From contig CAKZWF010000044.1 in NCBI GenBank assembly GCA_937921865.1, positions 1 through 59,057 on the forward strand: 59,057 nt of DNA, given 5' to 3'. Origin of the DNA: an uncultured Pseudomonadales bacterium. GTDB lineage: Bacteria > Pseudomonadota > Gammaproteobacteria > Pseudomonadales > Azotimanducaceae. The position numbers and the translations under genes were made by a program. The first letter of the stretch is position 1. Every line of letters begins with the position of its first letter. This document shows positions 42,921 to 51,941 of the stretch, in pieces. The notes below the pieces were generated by a model. It saw nothing but the letters and a program-made list of their open reading frames with translations. It did not search any database and was not told the DNA's origin.

Positions 42921-44441
42921 TCAGGCAGCGTCTGCCTGGCGAGTCTGTTGCTGCGCTATCTTGCCTGTTCCAGCTGGCGCTGCCGGGTTTTCGAAGCGCA
43001 GCGCGCCATCTTCAAGTGGGGCGTTGCGGATCATCTTTTTGTCCAGCGCATAGTTCTGGGTATTGCGCCATGGATCTTTGTCGCCCTGTTTTGGAAACAG
43101 ATGCATGACGCGCTGCATGTACCCTGCAGAGAAATCATCAATCCAGGGTCTTGCCTGCATGTCGGCATCTTCTGCCCGTAATCTTGGCGTGCACTGACGC
43201 ATGCCCAGTGCGTCCATCTGCTTGAGCAGGCGACAGACGTATTCGCAGGTCAGATCCGCACGCAGGGTCCAGGAAGCGTTGATATAGCCGAAGGTCTGGA
43301 CCATGTTCGGCAGGTCTGAATACATCATGCCTTTGTAGGCCCAGCGATCCGGAAAGTGAACCGACTCACCGTCCACGCTGAAGGCAACGCCCGACAGCAC
43401 GGTGAGTTCCAGACCGGTAGCCGTGACGATGATGTCTGCGGCAAGTTCTTCACCGGATTTGAGCAGTATGCCGGTCTCGGTGAATTGCTCGATGTGATCG
43501 GTTACCACAGACGCTTTACCCGATTTGATCGCGGCAAACAGATCGTTGTTGGGGATCAGGCACAGTCGCTGGTCCCAGGGGTTGTAGTCGGGTGTGAAGT
43601 GTTTGGCGACGTAGCTGTCATCACCGAGGGCTTTTCTCACCATCTTCAGCAGCTGGTGTTTCACCTTGTCGGGTGCGACGCGGGTGCGCCTGTAGAAAAA
43701 ATTCTGCAGCGTGGTGTTTTTCCAGCGGGTGATTGCATAAGCCCACTTTTCCGGAAGCCATTTCCGCAGGTTGTTGGCAATGGCATCCTGGTCTGAGCGC
43801 GACACCACGTAGGTGGGCGAGCGCTGCAACATGGTGACGTGTGCTGCCTGGTCAGTCATTGCGGGTACCAGCGTCATCGCGGTGGCTCCACTGCCAATCA
43901 CGACGACACGTTTGCCGCTGTAGTCGGTTTCTTCCGGCCAGAATTGCGGATGCAGAATAGAACCGGTGAAGGTCTCAGCGCCTGGAAATTCTGGAGCATG
44001 GGCTTTGTCGTAGCTGTAGTAACCGCCACACATGAACAGAAAATTGCAGCTGACACTGGCGCTTTCGCCGGTGTCTGCGCGTTCACAGGTTATGGTCCAG
44101 CTGGCGCTGTCGCTGTCCCAGGCAGCCGAGCGCACCAGGTGATTGAAGTGAATGTGCTCGACAATCTCATTTTCGCTGGCGGTTTCATTGACATAGCGGC
44201 GGATGGACGGGCCATCGGCAATCGCTTTGGCTTCACGCCACGGTTTGAAGTTGTAGCCAAGGGTGTGCATATCGCTGTCCGAGCGTATGCCCGGGTAGCG
44301 GAACAAATCCCAGGTGCCACCGATTGCATCGCGGCCTTCTAAAATGGCGAATGTCTTGTCCGGGCATTTGTCTTTCAAGTGATAAGCAGCACCGATGCCG
44401 GACAGTCCTGCACCAACTATGACGACGTCGAAATGATCCAT
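42921..44441 (-). CDS. Flavin-containing / Baeyer-Villiger-type monooxygenase
   Basis: A 506-residue FAD- and NADPH-dependent monooxygenase. The FAD motif GAGLSG lies at 10-15, the Baeyer-Villiger fingerprint FTGSILHPQFWP at 158-169 fits FxGxxxHxxxWP exactly, and the NADPH motif VVIGSGATAM follows. It should insert oxygen next to a ketone or oxidise a heteroatom. The ATG at 44441 is set by GAGGAG just upstream; the frame to 44498 is not needed. Length and C-terminus (CRLLKQMDALG, DDFSAGYMQRVMHLFPKQGD) resemble the EtaA/4-hydroxyacetophenone-type group. It is probably in an operon with the MlrC-like gene. Confidence 0.9.
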   Translation of the reverse strand: MDHFDVVIVGAGLSGIGAAYHLKDKCPDKTFAILEGRDAIGGTWDLFRYPGIRSDSDMHTLGYNFKPWREAKAIADGPSIRRYVNETASENEIVEHIHFNHLVRSAAWDSDSASWTITCERADTGESASVSCNFLFMCGGYYSYDKAHAPEFPGAETFTGSILHPQFWPEETDYSGKRVVVIGSGATAMTLVPAMTDQAAHVTMLQRSPTYVVSRSDQDAIANNLRKWLPEKWAYAITRWKNTTLQNFFYRRTRVAPDKVKHQLLKMVRKALGDDSYVAKHFTPDYNPWDQRLCLIPNNDLFAAIKSGKASVVTDHIEQFTETGILLKSGEELAADIIVTATGLELTVLSGVAFSVDGESVHFPDRWAYKGMMYSDLPNMVQTFGYINASWTLRADLTCEYVCRLLKQMDALGMRQCTPRLRAEDADMQARPWIDDFSAGYMQRVMHLFPKQGDKDPWRNTQNYALDKKMIRNAPLEDGALRFENPAAPAGTGKIAQQQTRQADAA

Positions 44442-44584
44442 GGTTCTCCTCACGTTGCGCTTATTGATCCAGACCTGCTTTAGTAACAATGGTGGCAATC
44501 GACTGCCGGCAGTAGGCGTGCGCGCTACACTAATCAGCCTGCCAGGATAGCAGATTCCGCTCGGTTCGATTGCGGCCCCAGGCT

Positions 44585-45196
44585 ATGATGGCCCTTCAAT
44601 CAGGGAGTAGACCTATTTTCATAGTCAGGTATCTGGCCCGGCTGCTGTTGCGTCTGGGTGGATGGGAAGTTGTGGGCGAGATTCCCAGTTCCGGCCGCTA
44701 TGTGCTGATTGCTGCACCCCATACATCGAACTGGGATTTCGTCTGGACCATGGCCACAGCCATTGTACTGCGGGTCGAGCTGAACTGGTTCGCCAAACAT
44801 TCGTTGTTCAAACCCGGTATCGGTGCGCTGTTTCGCCGCTGGGGCGGGATTCCCATTGAGCGCCAGGAGGTTGCGGATCGGGTCAGCTTCATGGCGGGAC
44901 AGCTGCGTGAAGCCCAATCCATGGTCGTGCTGGTTGCTGCAGAAGGAACCCGGTCATTGGCTCCGTACTGGAAATCGGGTTTTTACCACATCGCCCGCCA
45001 GGCCAACGTGCCCATCGTGCTGGGATTTCTGGACTATGGAAAGCGCCGGGTGGGTTTTGGTCCAGCGGTCGCGACCAGTGAGGATGTGGTGGCCGACATG
45101 GATCAGATCCGCGCGTTCTACAGCGGCATTGTCGGAAAGTACCCGGCGCTCGCCGGTCCGATCCGCTTGCGTGATGAAAGCGCCAGCGGCGACTAA
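44585..45196 (+). CDS. 1-acyl-glycerol-3-phosphate-acyltransferase-like protein (PlsC family)
   Basis: A 203-residue membrane-associated acyltransferase. The catalytic HX4D is in APHTSNWDF near residue 45, and the glycerol-phosphate-binding segment is AEGTRS near 120. It is related to short PlsC-like proteins that acylate lysophospholipids or other alcohols. ATG 44585 or 44588 is preferred over the TTG at 44570. Its last codons (SASGD then TAA) form the first unit of an 18-bp repeat that continues past the stop. Confidence 0.8.
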   Translation: MMALQSGSRPIFIVRYLARLLLRLGGWEVVGEIPSSGRYVLIAAPHTSNWDFVWTMATAIVLRVELNWFAKHSLFKPGIGALFRRWGGIPIERQEVADRVSFMAGQLREAQSMVVLVAAEGTRSLAPYWKSGFYHIARQANVPIVLGFLDYGKRRVGFGPAVATSEDVVADMDQIRAFYSGIVGKYPALAGPIRLRDESASGD

Positions 45197-45238
45197 AAAG
45201 CCAGCGGCGACTAAAAAGCCAGCGGCTTCTAACTAAAA
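45182..45238. repeat. 18-bp tandem repeat spanning the acyltransferase stop
   Basis: Two perfect 18-bp units of GCCAGCGGCGACTAAAAA and a third diverged copy run from inside the last codons of the acyltransferase into the downstream gap. In the gene's frame every unit contains a TAA stop. In a shifted plus-strand frame the repeat reads PAATKK, PAATKK, PAASN then stop, like the Lys/Pro/Ala-rich tails seen on many proteobacterial proteins. Confidence 0.85.
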
Positions 45239-45266
45239 GCAGCATCGATCATCACCCTGTGTTCCG

Positions 45267-45779
45267 TCAGACAACAATTCCCGCAGGCTGCAGTGTCGGG
45301 ATCTCCGTAGGGTAATAGGTGAAGTGCCCGGGCAGTACGTAGACGAGCGTTGCCAGCACTACCAATGCCAGGAGCATGCCGCCACCGACCAGTGCAATAT
45401 CGATCCGATGCAGGCGCTTGAAACGTTTTGGATCGCCAGCATCGCGCGCTGCATTAATTGCTGGAATCAGCCGCCAGGCGAACAGAAACAGCACGGTCAT
45501 CGTGCCGCACAGAGTGACCACCAGCAATGAGTAGATTGCTGGCACCGCGCTGAAATTTGAGCCGGCGGCGATGGTGGCGGTAAAGGCAGTGCCAGCGAAC
45601 ACCGCAAAACGATGGTAAGTGGACCAGTAAGTGCGCAACAACGTAGCGCTGCCTGATTCTCCCAGCACCCGGATGATGGTGGCCGGAATAACTGAACTGC
45701 CATAAACCAGCGCGCCCAGGAAAGCGGCGAAAAGGCAGATGAGTGTGCTCATCAGGTAGGCTTCGGTCAGGTGGTACAT
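45267..45779 (-). CDS. Small four-helix membrane protein (DUF4149-like)
   Basis: A protein of about 170 residues with four hydrophobic helices: TLICLFAAFLGALVYGSSVIP, FAVFAGTAFTATIAAGS, YSLLVVTLCGTMTVLFLFAW and VGGGMLLALVVLATLVYVLPG, linked by a basic cytoplasmic loop (GDPKRFKRLHRID). The pattern resembles DUF4149/TMEM205-like proteins, but I am not sure. No clear ribosome-binding site marks the start; ATG at 45779 or 45752 or GTG at 45824 are all possible. Confidence 0.65.
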   Translation of the reverse strand: MYHLTEAYLMSTLICLFAAFLGALVYGSSVIPATIIRVLGESGSATLLRTYWSTYHRFAVFAGTAFTATIAAGSNFSAVPAIYSLLVVTLCGTMTVLFLFAWRLIPAINAARDAGDPKRFKRLHRIDIALVGGGMLLALVVLATLVYVLPGHFTYYPTEIPTLQPAGIVV

Positions 45780-45940
45780 CTGTGGGTGTCCGGGTGAGAA
45801 CAGTTTAATAACGGTAAGCGGCACACTGTCAAAACCGCGTCGATAAGTCGCTCACTGACAGCGCGCGTTCAGCCGGCAAGCTGGTGGCCGCTCTTTGTGT
45901 CTTCACGGGCCTTTCATCCAGCCTGAGCGACATTACCAGA

Positions 45941-46972
45941 ATGAAGTTGATCCACAGCAGAAGTCCCGACGTCATTGTGATCGGCGCTGGTCTTGCCGGC
46001 CTTGTGGTTGCCAGCGGATTGCAGCGGTCGGGCGTTTGCGTGCAGGTATTTGACAAGAGCGGTGATCTGGGTGGCCGACTGGCAACCCGCCGGCGCAGCG
46101 AGGGAAGGTGGGACCATGGTGCGCCATGCGTCGAAGCCTCTTCTGAAGCGTTCCGCAAACTGCTCGAGTCGTTGCGTGAAGCGGGCTCCGCGACCCTGAC
46201 CGGGGAGCCGGCAGGCGCGCTTACCAGGTACTCGGGCGCCCCGGATATGCGCGCCCTGCTGCAGCCTTTGCGTGAGCGCCTGGCCATGAAGTTCGATCAC
46301 GAGATCCAGGGCCTGACTGCAACCACCCAGGGCTGGGAAGTTCGGGGCCAGGTGCGCGGCAAAGCGTTTGTCGATCAGGCCCCGGCGCTTGTGTGCACAG
46401 CCCCGGGTCCCCAATCTGCTCGCCTGTTGGTGGCGGAAAACGAAGCAGCCGGGGCACCGGGAGCCTGCGTACTGCGGGAACTCCGCAGTCGTCTTTCGGC
46501 GGTCAGATATTCGCCCTGCTGGACAGCGCTGCTGCGCTTTGAGCAGCCTGTTGCCTTGTCGTCACCGTACGCAGATGCGGTGATTGACAGGGTTCGACCC
46601 TGGTCGATGCATGAGCAGGGGCGCACCAGACATTGGCTGGTGCAGGCGAACTCGCAGTGGTCGCAAACCCATCTCGAAGCATCTGCGGCCGATGTTGCTG
46701 AACAGTTGCTTGAAGCCTGGCGGCAGCATGACGGCAGCGCTGATGGACAGGCTGCCGGGCTGCAGAGCCTGCGAGCGCACCGCTGGCGATATGCACGCTG
46801 CAGTGAACCACTGGATGGGGAGTGCTGGTGGGACCCGGCGCTTCGCCTGGGCCTGGCGGGAGACTGGTTTGTCGAGCCGGATGCTCAGGGAGCCTTCGCC
46901 AGCGCCCAGACACTAGTCGAGACGATGACCGGAAGTTGGCTGGGTGCTGATGCCGTGGCAATCGCACAATGA
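45941..46972 (+). CDS. Renalase-like FAD-dependent oxidoreductase
   Basis: A 343-residue flavoprotein. The N-terminal dinucleotide motif DVIVIGAGLAGLVVASGLQ is followed by VFDKSGDLGGRLATRR, which is typical of the amine-oxidase/renalase group, and the C-terminal FAD contact GLAGDWFVEPDAQGAFASAQ. The small size and the GGRLATRR loop match bacterial renalase-like proteins, which oxidise aberrant dihydronicotinamide forms. The ATG at 45941 gives a normal N-terminus. Its stop overlaps the next SDR by four bases (ATGA), and a photolyase-related gene follows. Confidence 0.83.
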   Translation: MKLIHSRSPDVIVIGAGLAGLVVASGLQRSGVCVQVFDKSGDLGGRLATRRRSEGRWDHGAPCVEASSEAFRKLLESLREAGSATLTGEPAGALTRYSGAPDMRALLQPLRERLAMKFDHEIQGLTATTQGWEVRGQVRGKAFVDQAPALVCTAPGPQSARLLVAENEAAGAPGACVLRELRSRLSAVRYSPCWTALLRFEQPVALSSPYADAVIDRVRPWSMHEQGRTRHWLVQANSQWSQTHLEASAADVAEQLLEAWRQHDGSADGQAAGLQSLRAHRWRYARCSEPLDGECWWDPALRLGLAGDWFVEPDAQGAFASAQTLVETMTGSWLGADAVAIAQ

Positions 46973-47712
46973 CAGCAAGTTCATCTGCGACCGCTCTGGT
47001 GATTGGTGCGTCGGGTGGCCTTGGCCAGGCGCTTTGGCAGCAGCTAAAAGCGGACAAAACCTATACAGATGTGTTGGCGATTTCGCGTCGTGCGCTCGTA
47101 CAGCCCGATCCCCGGTGGTTCCAGGCTGACGCGACCTGTCCGGAACAACTCGCAGAGGTAGCCCGGCAGGTGGGTGAACGCTTCGGCAAACTGGATCTGC
47201 TGATTAACTGCACTGGCATGCTGCACGAAACCGGACTTCGCCCGGAAAAATCGCTGGGCCAACTGCATCGGCAGGACTTCCTGAAAGTCATGTCGGTAAA
47301 TGCGTTTGCGCCACTGGTCGCGCTGCAGACTTTTACGCCTTTATTGAGAAAGGCTGCAGGCAGTTCCGGACACGGCATAGCAGTCACTCTGTCTGCGATG
47401 GTTGGCAGTATTTCGGACAACCGGCTTGGTGGCTGGTACAGCTACAGAATGAGCAAGGCGGCTTTGAACATGGGCTTGCGTAACGCCGCCATAGAGCTGG
47501 ACCGTTATGTGGACGGACCTGTCGTGGTGGCAATTCATCCGGGAACGACATCGACCGGCCTGTCAGAGCCGTTTGTAGGCAAGCGTCAGAACAATCAGAA
47601 GGTCAGGAGTGCAGCCTGCAGCGCTGTGCACATCCTGCATGTGGTTGCAGGGTTGAGCAGAGAAGATACCGGGAAGTTCCTGAACTGGGACGGTAGAGAA
47701 CTGGAATGGTAG
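46969..47712 (+). CDS. C-factor-like short-chain dehydrogenase (SDR)
   Basis: A 247-residue SDR with VIGASGGLGQAL near the N-terminus, a degenerate NNAG replaced by INCTGMLHE, the Ser in TLSAMVG, and YSYRMSKAALNMGL with Tyr and Lys. This is the pattern of the CsgA/C-factor branch, often found with photolyase genes in gammaproteobacteria. It overlaps the renalase-like gene by four bases and ends 32 bp before the photolyase-related gene, so the three form an operon, perhaps in flavin or redox repair and light response. Confidence 0.85.
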   Translation: MTASSSATALVIGASGGLGQALWQQLKADKTYTDVLAISRRALVQPDPRWFQADATCPEQLAEVARQVGERFGKLDLLINCTGMLHETGLRPEKSLGQLHRQDFLKVMSVNAFAPLVALQTFTPLLRKAAGSSGHGIAVTLSAMVGSISDNRLGGWYSYRMSKAALNMGLRNAAIELDRYVDGPVVVAIHPGTTSTGLSEPFVGKRQNNQKVRSAACSAVHILHVVAGLSREDTGKFLNWDGRELEW

Positions 47713-47744
47713 TCAGACCATAGTTGTAAAACAGGGAGTCTGTA

Positions 47745-49226
47745 GTGGCTAAAGTATTCGTTAGTTTTGGTAATCAGCTGTTTCATCCCCGTTATCTGCA
47801 GGGATATGAAGCCGCAACCTTTGTGCTTTGTGAAGATCCCAAGCAGTGTCGACGTTACGCCTACCACAAGCAGAAGCTGGTGCTTGTGCTCGCAGCGATG
47901 CGTAATTATGCGCAACTGCTGGAAAGCAATGGGTTCCAGGTGCGCTATCACCCCCTCGATCAGGCTTTATCCTGGCGACCTGCGGTTGAACAGGCGCTGG
48001 CTGAGCAGGATGCCGACACGCTTTGTCATTTCGAACTTGAAAGCCCTGAGCTGACCAGTTCGATACAGGCTTTTGCCCGTGAACGTGGTTTGAAACTCGT
48101 AACGATTCGCAGCCCGATGTTTATGAACTCGCATGACGAATTTTCCGCGTTTCTGGATGAGTACGGCCCCAAGCTTCAGGCTTTCTATAAATGCCAGCGT
48201 CTGCAGCACAAAGTGCTGGTTACCGCGGCGGGAGAACCCGTAGGGGGGCGTTGGAGTTACGATCAGGACAATCGCGCAAAGTTGCCGCGAGACCTGCAAC
48301 CTCAGGAACCCATCGGCTTCTCCGAATCAGCGATTGTTCGAGCCGCGAAACAGGAGGTGGTGGCGCAGTTCCCTACGCACCCGGGAGAGCTTGATGCCTT
48401 CTGGCTGCCAACGACCCATGCCGATGCGGCCCGTTGGCTGGATGAGTTCCTTGAGAATCGATTCTGGAACTTCGGTACCTATGAAGACGCGTTATCCGAG
48501 CGCTCTCCGTTTGTTTACCACAGCGGTCTGGCGCCGTTACTGAATATTGGACTGCTCACGCCCGAGCAGGTGGTTGATCAAGCGCTCGATTATGCCGCTG
48601 TGAATAGTGTGCCGCTGAACAGTCTGGAAGGGTTTGTGCGTCAGATCATCGGCTGGCGGGAATTCGTTCGGGGCATTTTCCACCACTATCACGAACCGAT
48701 GCAGAATCGGAACATGTGGAACGCGGACCGGGCGCTGACGGATGCCTGGTATCAGGGCACAACGGGTGTGACCCCGCTGGATCATGTCATCCGAAAAACA
48801 GTGAAGTTCGGTTATGCCCACCACATAGAGCGGCTGATGGTGGCCGCAAACCTGATGAATCTGACCGGCATTCAACCCCGGGACGTCTATCGCTGGTTCA
48901 TGGAAATGTTTGTTGACGCCTATGACTGGGTGATGGTGCCCAATGTCTTTGGCATGGGTTTGACCAGTGAAGGCGGCATCTTCACCAGCAAACCCTACAT
49001 CTGTGGCTCCAACTACGTGCTGAAGATGGGCGACTACAAACGCGGTCAGTGGTGCGATGTGATGGATGGTCTGCTTTGGCGCTTCGTTGCGATCCACGAG
49101 GTTACCCTGCGGGCCAACCACCGTCTGGCGCCCATGGTCGCCAATCTGCCCAGGGTGGCGCGCAAACGACCGGAGATATTCACGCTGGCGGATGACTTCA
49201 TCGCGCAGACCACCCGAGCTGCCTGA
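47745..49226 (+). CDS. Photolyase-related protein (prokaryotic 6-4 / PhrB-like family)
   Basis: A 493-residue member of the cryptochrome/photolyase-related family to which PhrB, an iron-sulphur 6-4 photolyase, belongs. Typical parts are FGNQLFHPRYL at the start, FYKCQRLQHKVL, WSYDQDNR, IIGWREFVRGIFHHY, GYAHHIERLMV and WVMVPNVFGMG. PhrB-type proteins carry CxxC and a later CP near the C-terminus as cluster ligands; here that part is short and holds only C420 and C437 (CGSNYVLKMGDYKRGQWC), so the cluster seems absent. The GTG start follows GGGAG. Last gene of the renalase/SDR operon. Confidence 0.88.
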   Translation: MAKVFVSFGNQLFHPRYLQGYEAATFVLCEDPKQCRRYAYHKQKLVLVLAAMRNYAQLLESNGFQVRYHPLDQALSWRPAVEQALAEQDADTLCHFELESPELTSSIQAFARERGLKLVTIRSPMFMNSHDEFSAFLDEYGPKLQAFYKCQRLQHKVLVTAAGEPVGGRWSYDQDNRAKLPRDLQPQEPIGFSESAIVRAAKQEVVAQFPTHPGELDAFWLPTTHADAARWLDEFLENRFWNFGTYEDALSERSPFVYHSGLAPLLNIGLLTPEQVVDQALDYAAVNSVPLNSLEGFVRQIIGWREFVRGIFHHYHEPMQNRNMWNADRALTDAWYQGTTGVTPLDHVIRKTVKFGYAHHIERLMVAANLMNLTGIQPRDVYRWFMEMFVDAYDWVMVPNVFGMGLTSEGGIFTSKPYICGSNYVLKMGDYKRGQWCDVMDGLLWRFVAIHEVTLRANHRLAPMVANLPRVARKRPEIFTLADDFIAQTTRAA

Positions 49227-49298
49227 ACGGCTATCAAATAGCAATGAACCGCCAAAGTTCTTGGCAGACCGGGAGTGATCGGGCACTCTTGTTCGGAT

Positions 49299-50903
49299 AT
49301 GACTCGTTCGAATCTCGCTAATCCAAGACAACGCCCGGGGATCGAACTGGCGAAGCGTTCTGTCTATCTCGCCATCGCCAGCCTCAGCCTGCTGGTTGTT
49401 TCGGCCCTACTTAATGACGCTTCGCTGGATTTCCTGCTGCATCCGCTGAAGTGGCTGGCCAGTCTGGATCAGCCCTCAGCGATCGGCATGCTGTCGAATG
49501 CCGGGGAAGTGGTGGCTGCAGTATTGGCCATTGCTGCAACGGTCGTGGCGATTGTGGTCGAACTGGCCGCGACCCGTTACAGCCACGAAATTACCGGAAT
49601 CTTTCTCAGAGAGCCGGTAAATATGATCGTCCTCGGCCTGTTCGTGCTCACCACTGTGCAATGTGTCTGGGTTGGTCCGGTGCTCACCGAGCCCGGTGCC
49701 GATGCGCTTTTACCCCATGCCGGATTTGCGCTCACCCTTGGGCTGGTCACGATCTGCCTGCTTTTGCTGGTGCCCTATATCTACTACGTATTCACCTTCC
49801 TCACCCCGACCAGCATCATCGATAAGATCTCTCGAGACGCTTATAAACAGGTTGTCAGTGTGCAGGCCGACAACATTGCTGAACGTCAGCGCCAAGTAGG
49901 CCAGGCGGTTGATGAACTGCAGGATGTCGCGCGCAGCGCTATTCAACAGGGTGATAGAGGAATAGCGATGTCCTCAGTTGATGCGCTTGCCGGGTTTGTT
50001 TCCGAGTATCTGCGAGTCCGCGATAAGTTGCCCGACAGTTGGTTTGTGGTGACCAAAACCATAGCTGCGGATCCTGATTTCGTCGCCTTGTCAGCTGAAA
50101 CAATGGATGAAGTGCGGGCGCAGGGTATATGGCTTGAGCGCAAAGTTTTACGACGTTTCATGTCGCTGGTGGGGGAGAGTGCAATCCAGGCGCGGGATGT
50201 TGCGAACCTGGTGGGCATCAACACTCAGCAGATTGCCTCCGAGTTCGGCGCTGGCAATGCCAATCTGCTGGAACTATGCCTGCGTGCGTTTAACACTTAT
50301 CTGCGCGTTACCATCACCGCGGGTGATGCCCGCACCGCTTACTTCCTGATGAACCAGTATCGTCTGCTGGGCAGCAGGATGATGCGGGAGGGGAAAGCGG
50401 ATACCGCGGTGCAGATCGCCGATTACCTGAAGCTCTATGGTCAACTGGGGCACGCCAGGGGCAACCCCTTCCTGCTGGAAGCGGCATCTTATGATGTGAA
50501 AACGCTGGTGGAAGACGCCTGTGAGGAATGCCCGGAAGCGGTCGATCGATTGCTCGACTGTCTGCTGCAGCTGGACACTGAAATCAAAGCAGAAAGTGAA
50601 TATGACAGCCTGCTGGGAGTTCGTCGCTCGCAGATGCAGGTCGCTACGCTGCTGATACAGAAAGGTGACGAGGTCAGACTGCAGCGGGTTGTCGATGACC
50701 TTCGAGGTGAACGGCTGTCGCGGCTCGAACGACTGCGCGAAGTAATGGAGACGGACGACAACTCGCAGTATGCGGAACTGATGGATCGTGGGGTGAATTT
50801 TGCTTATCTCGTTCCTGAGCGCCGTCAATATCTCAAGGTGCTTTTTGAACATTTGCAGGCCAACGCACCACCTTCTTATGAAGCAGATCCAAGTGCCGTG
50901 TAG
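49299..50903 (+). CDS. DUF2254-like predicted membrane protein
   Basis: A 534-residue protein with four hydrophobic helices in the first ~190 residues (LAIASLSLLVVSALL, VVAAVLAIAATVVAIVVELA, MIVLGLFVLTTVQCVWVG, GFALTLGLVTICLLLLVPYIYYVF) and a large, mostly helical soluble domain of about 340 residues. The second-helix stretch VELAATRYSHEITGIFLREP resembles DUF2254 proteins. The function is unknown. The ATG at 49299 is chosen over GTG 49275. Confidence 0.72.
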   Translation: MTRSNLANPRQRPGIELAKRSVYLAIASLSLLVVSALLNDASLDFLLHPLKWLASLDQPSAIGMLSNAGEVVAAVLAIAATVVAIVVELAATRYSHEITGIFLREPVNMIVLGLFVLTTVQCVWVGPVLTEPGADALLPHAGFALTLGLVTICLLLLVPYIYYVFTFLTPTSIIDKISRDAYKQVVSVQADNIAERQRQVGQAVDELQDVARSAIQQGDRGIAMSSVDALAGFVSEYLRVRDKLPDSWFVVTKTIAADPDFVALSAETMDEVRAQGIWLERKVLRRFMSLVGESAIQARDVANLVGINTQQIASEFGAGNANLLELCLRAFNTYLRVTITAGDARTAYFLMNQYRLLGSRMMREGKADTAVQIADYLKLYGQLGHARGNPFLLEAASYDVKTLVEDACEECPEAVDRLLDCLLQLDTEIKAESEYDSLLGVRRSQMQVATLLIQKGDEVRLQRVVDDLRGERLSRLERLREVMETDDNSQYAELMDRGVNFAYLVPERRQYLKVLFEHLQANAPPSYEADPSAV

Positions 50904-50948
50904 CCGGTAATCAAAGCAGTTTCTTTTCGACGATCAGGGTTAGTTAAC

Positions 50949-51941
50949 ATGCCAAATAATCAAATTCCGCTTGGGGTCACGTTTGGCAGTCTTGCCGTTC
51001 TGGGCCCCCGGGCAATTGTCGACATCGCCAGGCTGGCCCAAGAGATGGGCTATCAATCTCTTTGGACGGTAGAAGCAACCGGTACTGATGCGTTTTCTCT
51101 ATTGGGTGCCGCCGCAACTGCAGCGCCGTCGCTGGATCTGGGAACCGGTATTGTTCCAATACAACTGCGGACCCCATCGCTCACGGCGATGACGGCCGCC
51201 ACCCTTCAGGCTCTGTCGCCTGAAGCCGATATCTGGCTGGGGGTTGGCGTGTCAGCGCCTGGTATTCTCCGAGCGCATGGAGTTGCGGCCGCGACCCGAC
51301 CGATTGCGATGATGCGAGAATATGTTGCGCTGTTACGTGAATGCCTGTCGGGAGAATCTGTTACTTTTGAAGGAGATTTCTGGCAGGTGAAGCGCTTCCA
51401 GCTCGGCGTGCGGCTTGGCGAGCGCCGACCGAAAATTGTCATGGCTGCGCTGAACCCACAGATGCTGCGTCTGGCAGGTGAGATTGCCGACGGTGTACTG
51501 TTGAACTACATACCCGCCGCTCACGTACCGGCTTCGATTGCCCAGGTTAGATCCGGCGGTGGCGCGAAGATTTTTGCGTACGTGCACGCTGCGGTCGGTG
51601 ATCTGGAACGATCTGCCAATTCCGCTCGAAAAGATCTGTTCAACTACGCGATGGCTGATGGCTATGCCAATATGTTCAAAGCGGCCGGATACACTACTGA
51701 GGTGGAAGAGCTCCGCGCCCGCCAGGCTGCCCGGGATCGTGATGGTGCGTTGGCGGCGATCTCTGAACGGATGATCCAGGCGATTGATTTTATCGGCGAC
51801 GCCGAAGCAGTGCAGTCGTTTGTTAAGACCTATGTTCAGGCCGGGGTCGAACATCCGGTACTGATGCCGATGCCCTGGGGGGATGACCGACTGGCTGTAA
51901 CCACAGCCACGATGACTGCGGCTGCTGCCGCTTTGAGTTGA
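50949..51941 (+). CDS. LLM-class (luciferase-like) F420/flavin-dependent oxidoreductase
   Basis: A 330-residue TIM-barrel protein of the bacterial luciferase superfamily: ARLAQEMGYQSLWTVEATGTDAF near residue 27, LGTGIVPIQLRTPSLTAMTAATL, LGVGVSAPGI, FEGDFWQV, and PKIVMAALNPQMLRLAGEIADGVLLNY. These match the F420-dependent methylene-H4MPT-reductase-like and alkane/terpenoid-oxidising LLM group. Whether the cofactor is F420 or FMN cannot be decided. It stands alone between DUF2254 and rhlE, with AGGGTTAG upstream of the ATG. Confidence 0.86.
   Translation: MPNNQIPLGVTFGSLAVLGPRAIVDIARLAQEMGYQSLWTVEATGTDAFSLLGAAATAAPSLDLGTGIVPIQLRTPSLTAMTAATLQALSPEADIWLGVGVSAPGILRAHGVAAATRPIAMMREYVALLRECLSGESVTFEGDFWQVKRFQLGVRLGERRPKIVMAALNPQMLRLAGEIADGVLLNYIPAAHVPASIAQVRSGGGAKIFAYVHAAVGDLERSANSARKDLFNYAMADGYANMFKAAGYTTEVEELRARQAARDRDGALAAISERMIQAIDFIGDAEAVQSFVKTYVQAGVEHPVLMPMPWGDDRLAVTTATMTAAAAALS

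Noticed and set aside
44823..45236. Plus-strand frame ending in PAATKK repeats as a separate gene
   Set aside because: It overlaps the acyltransferase in another frame and its body is not protein-like; only the tail is notable.
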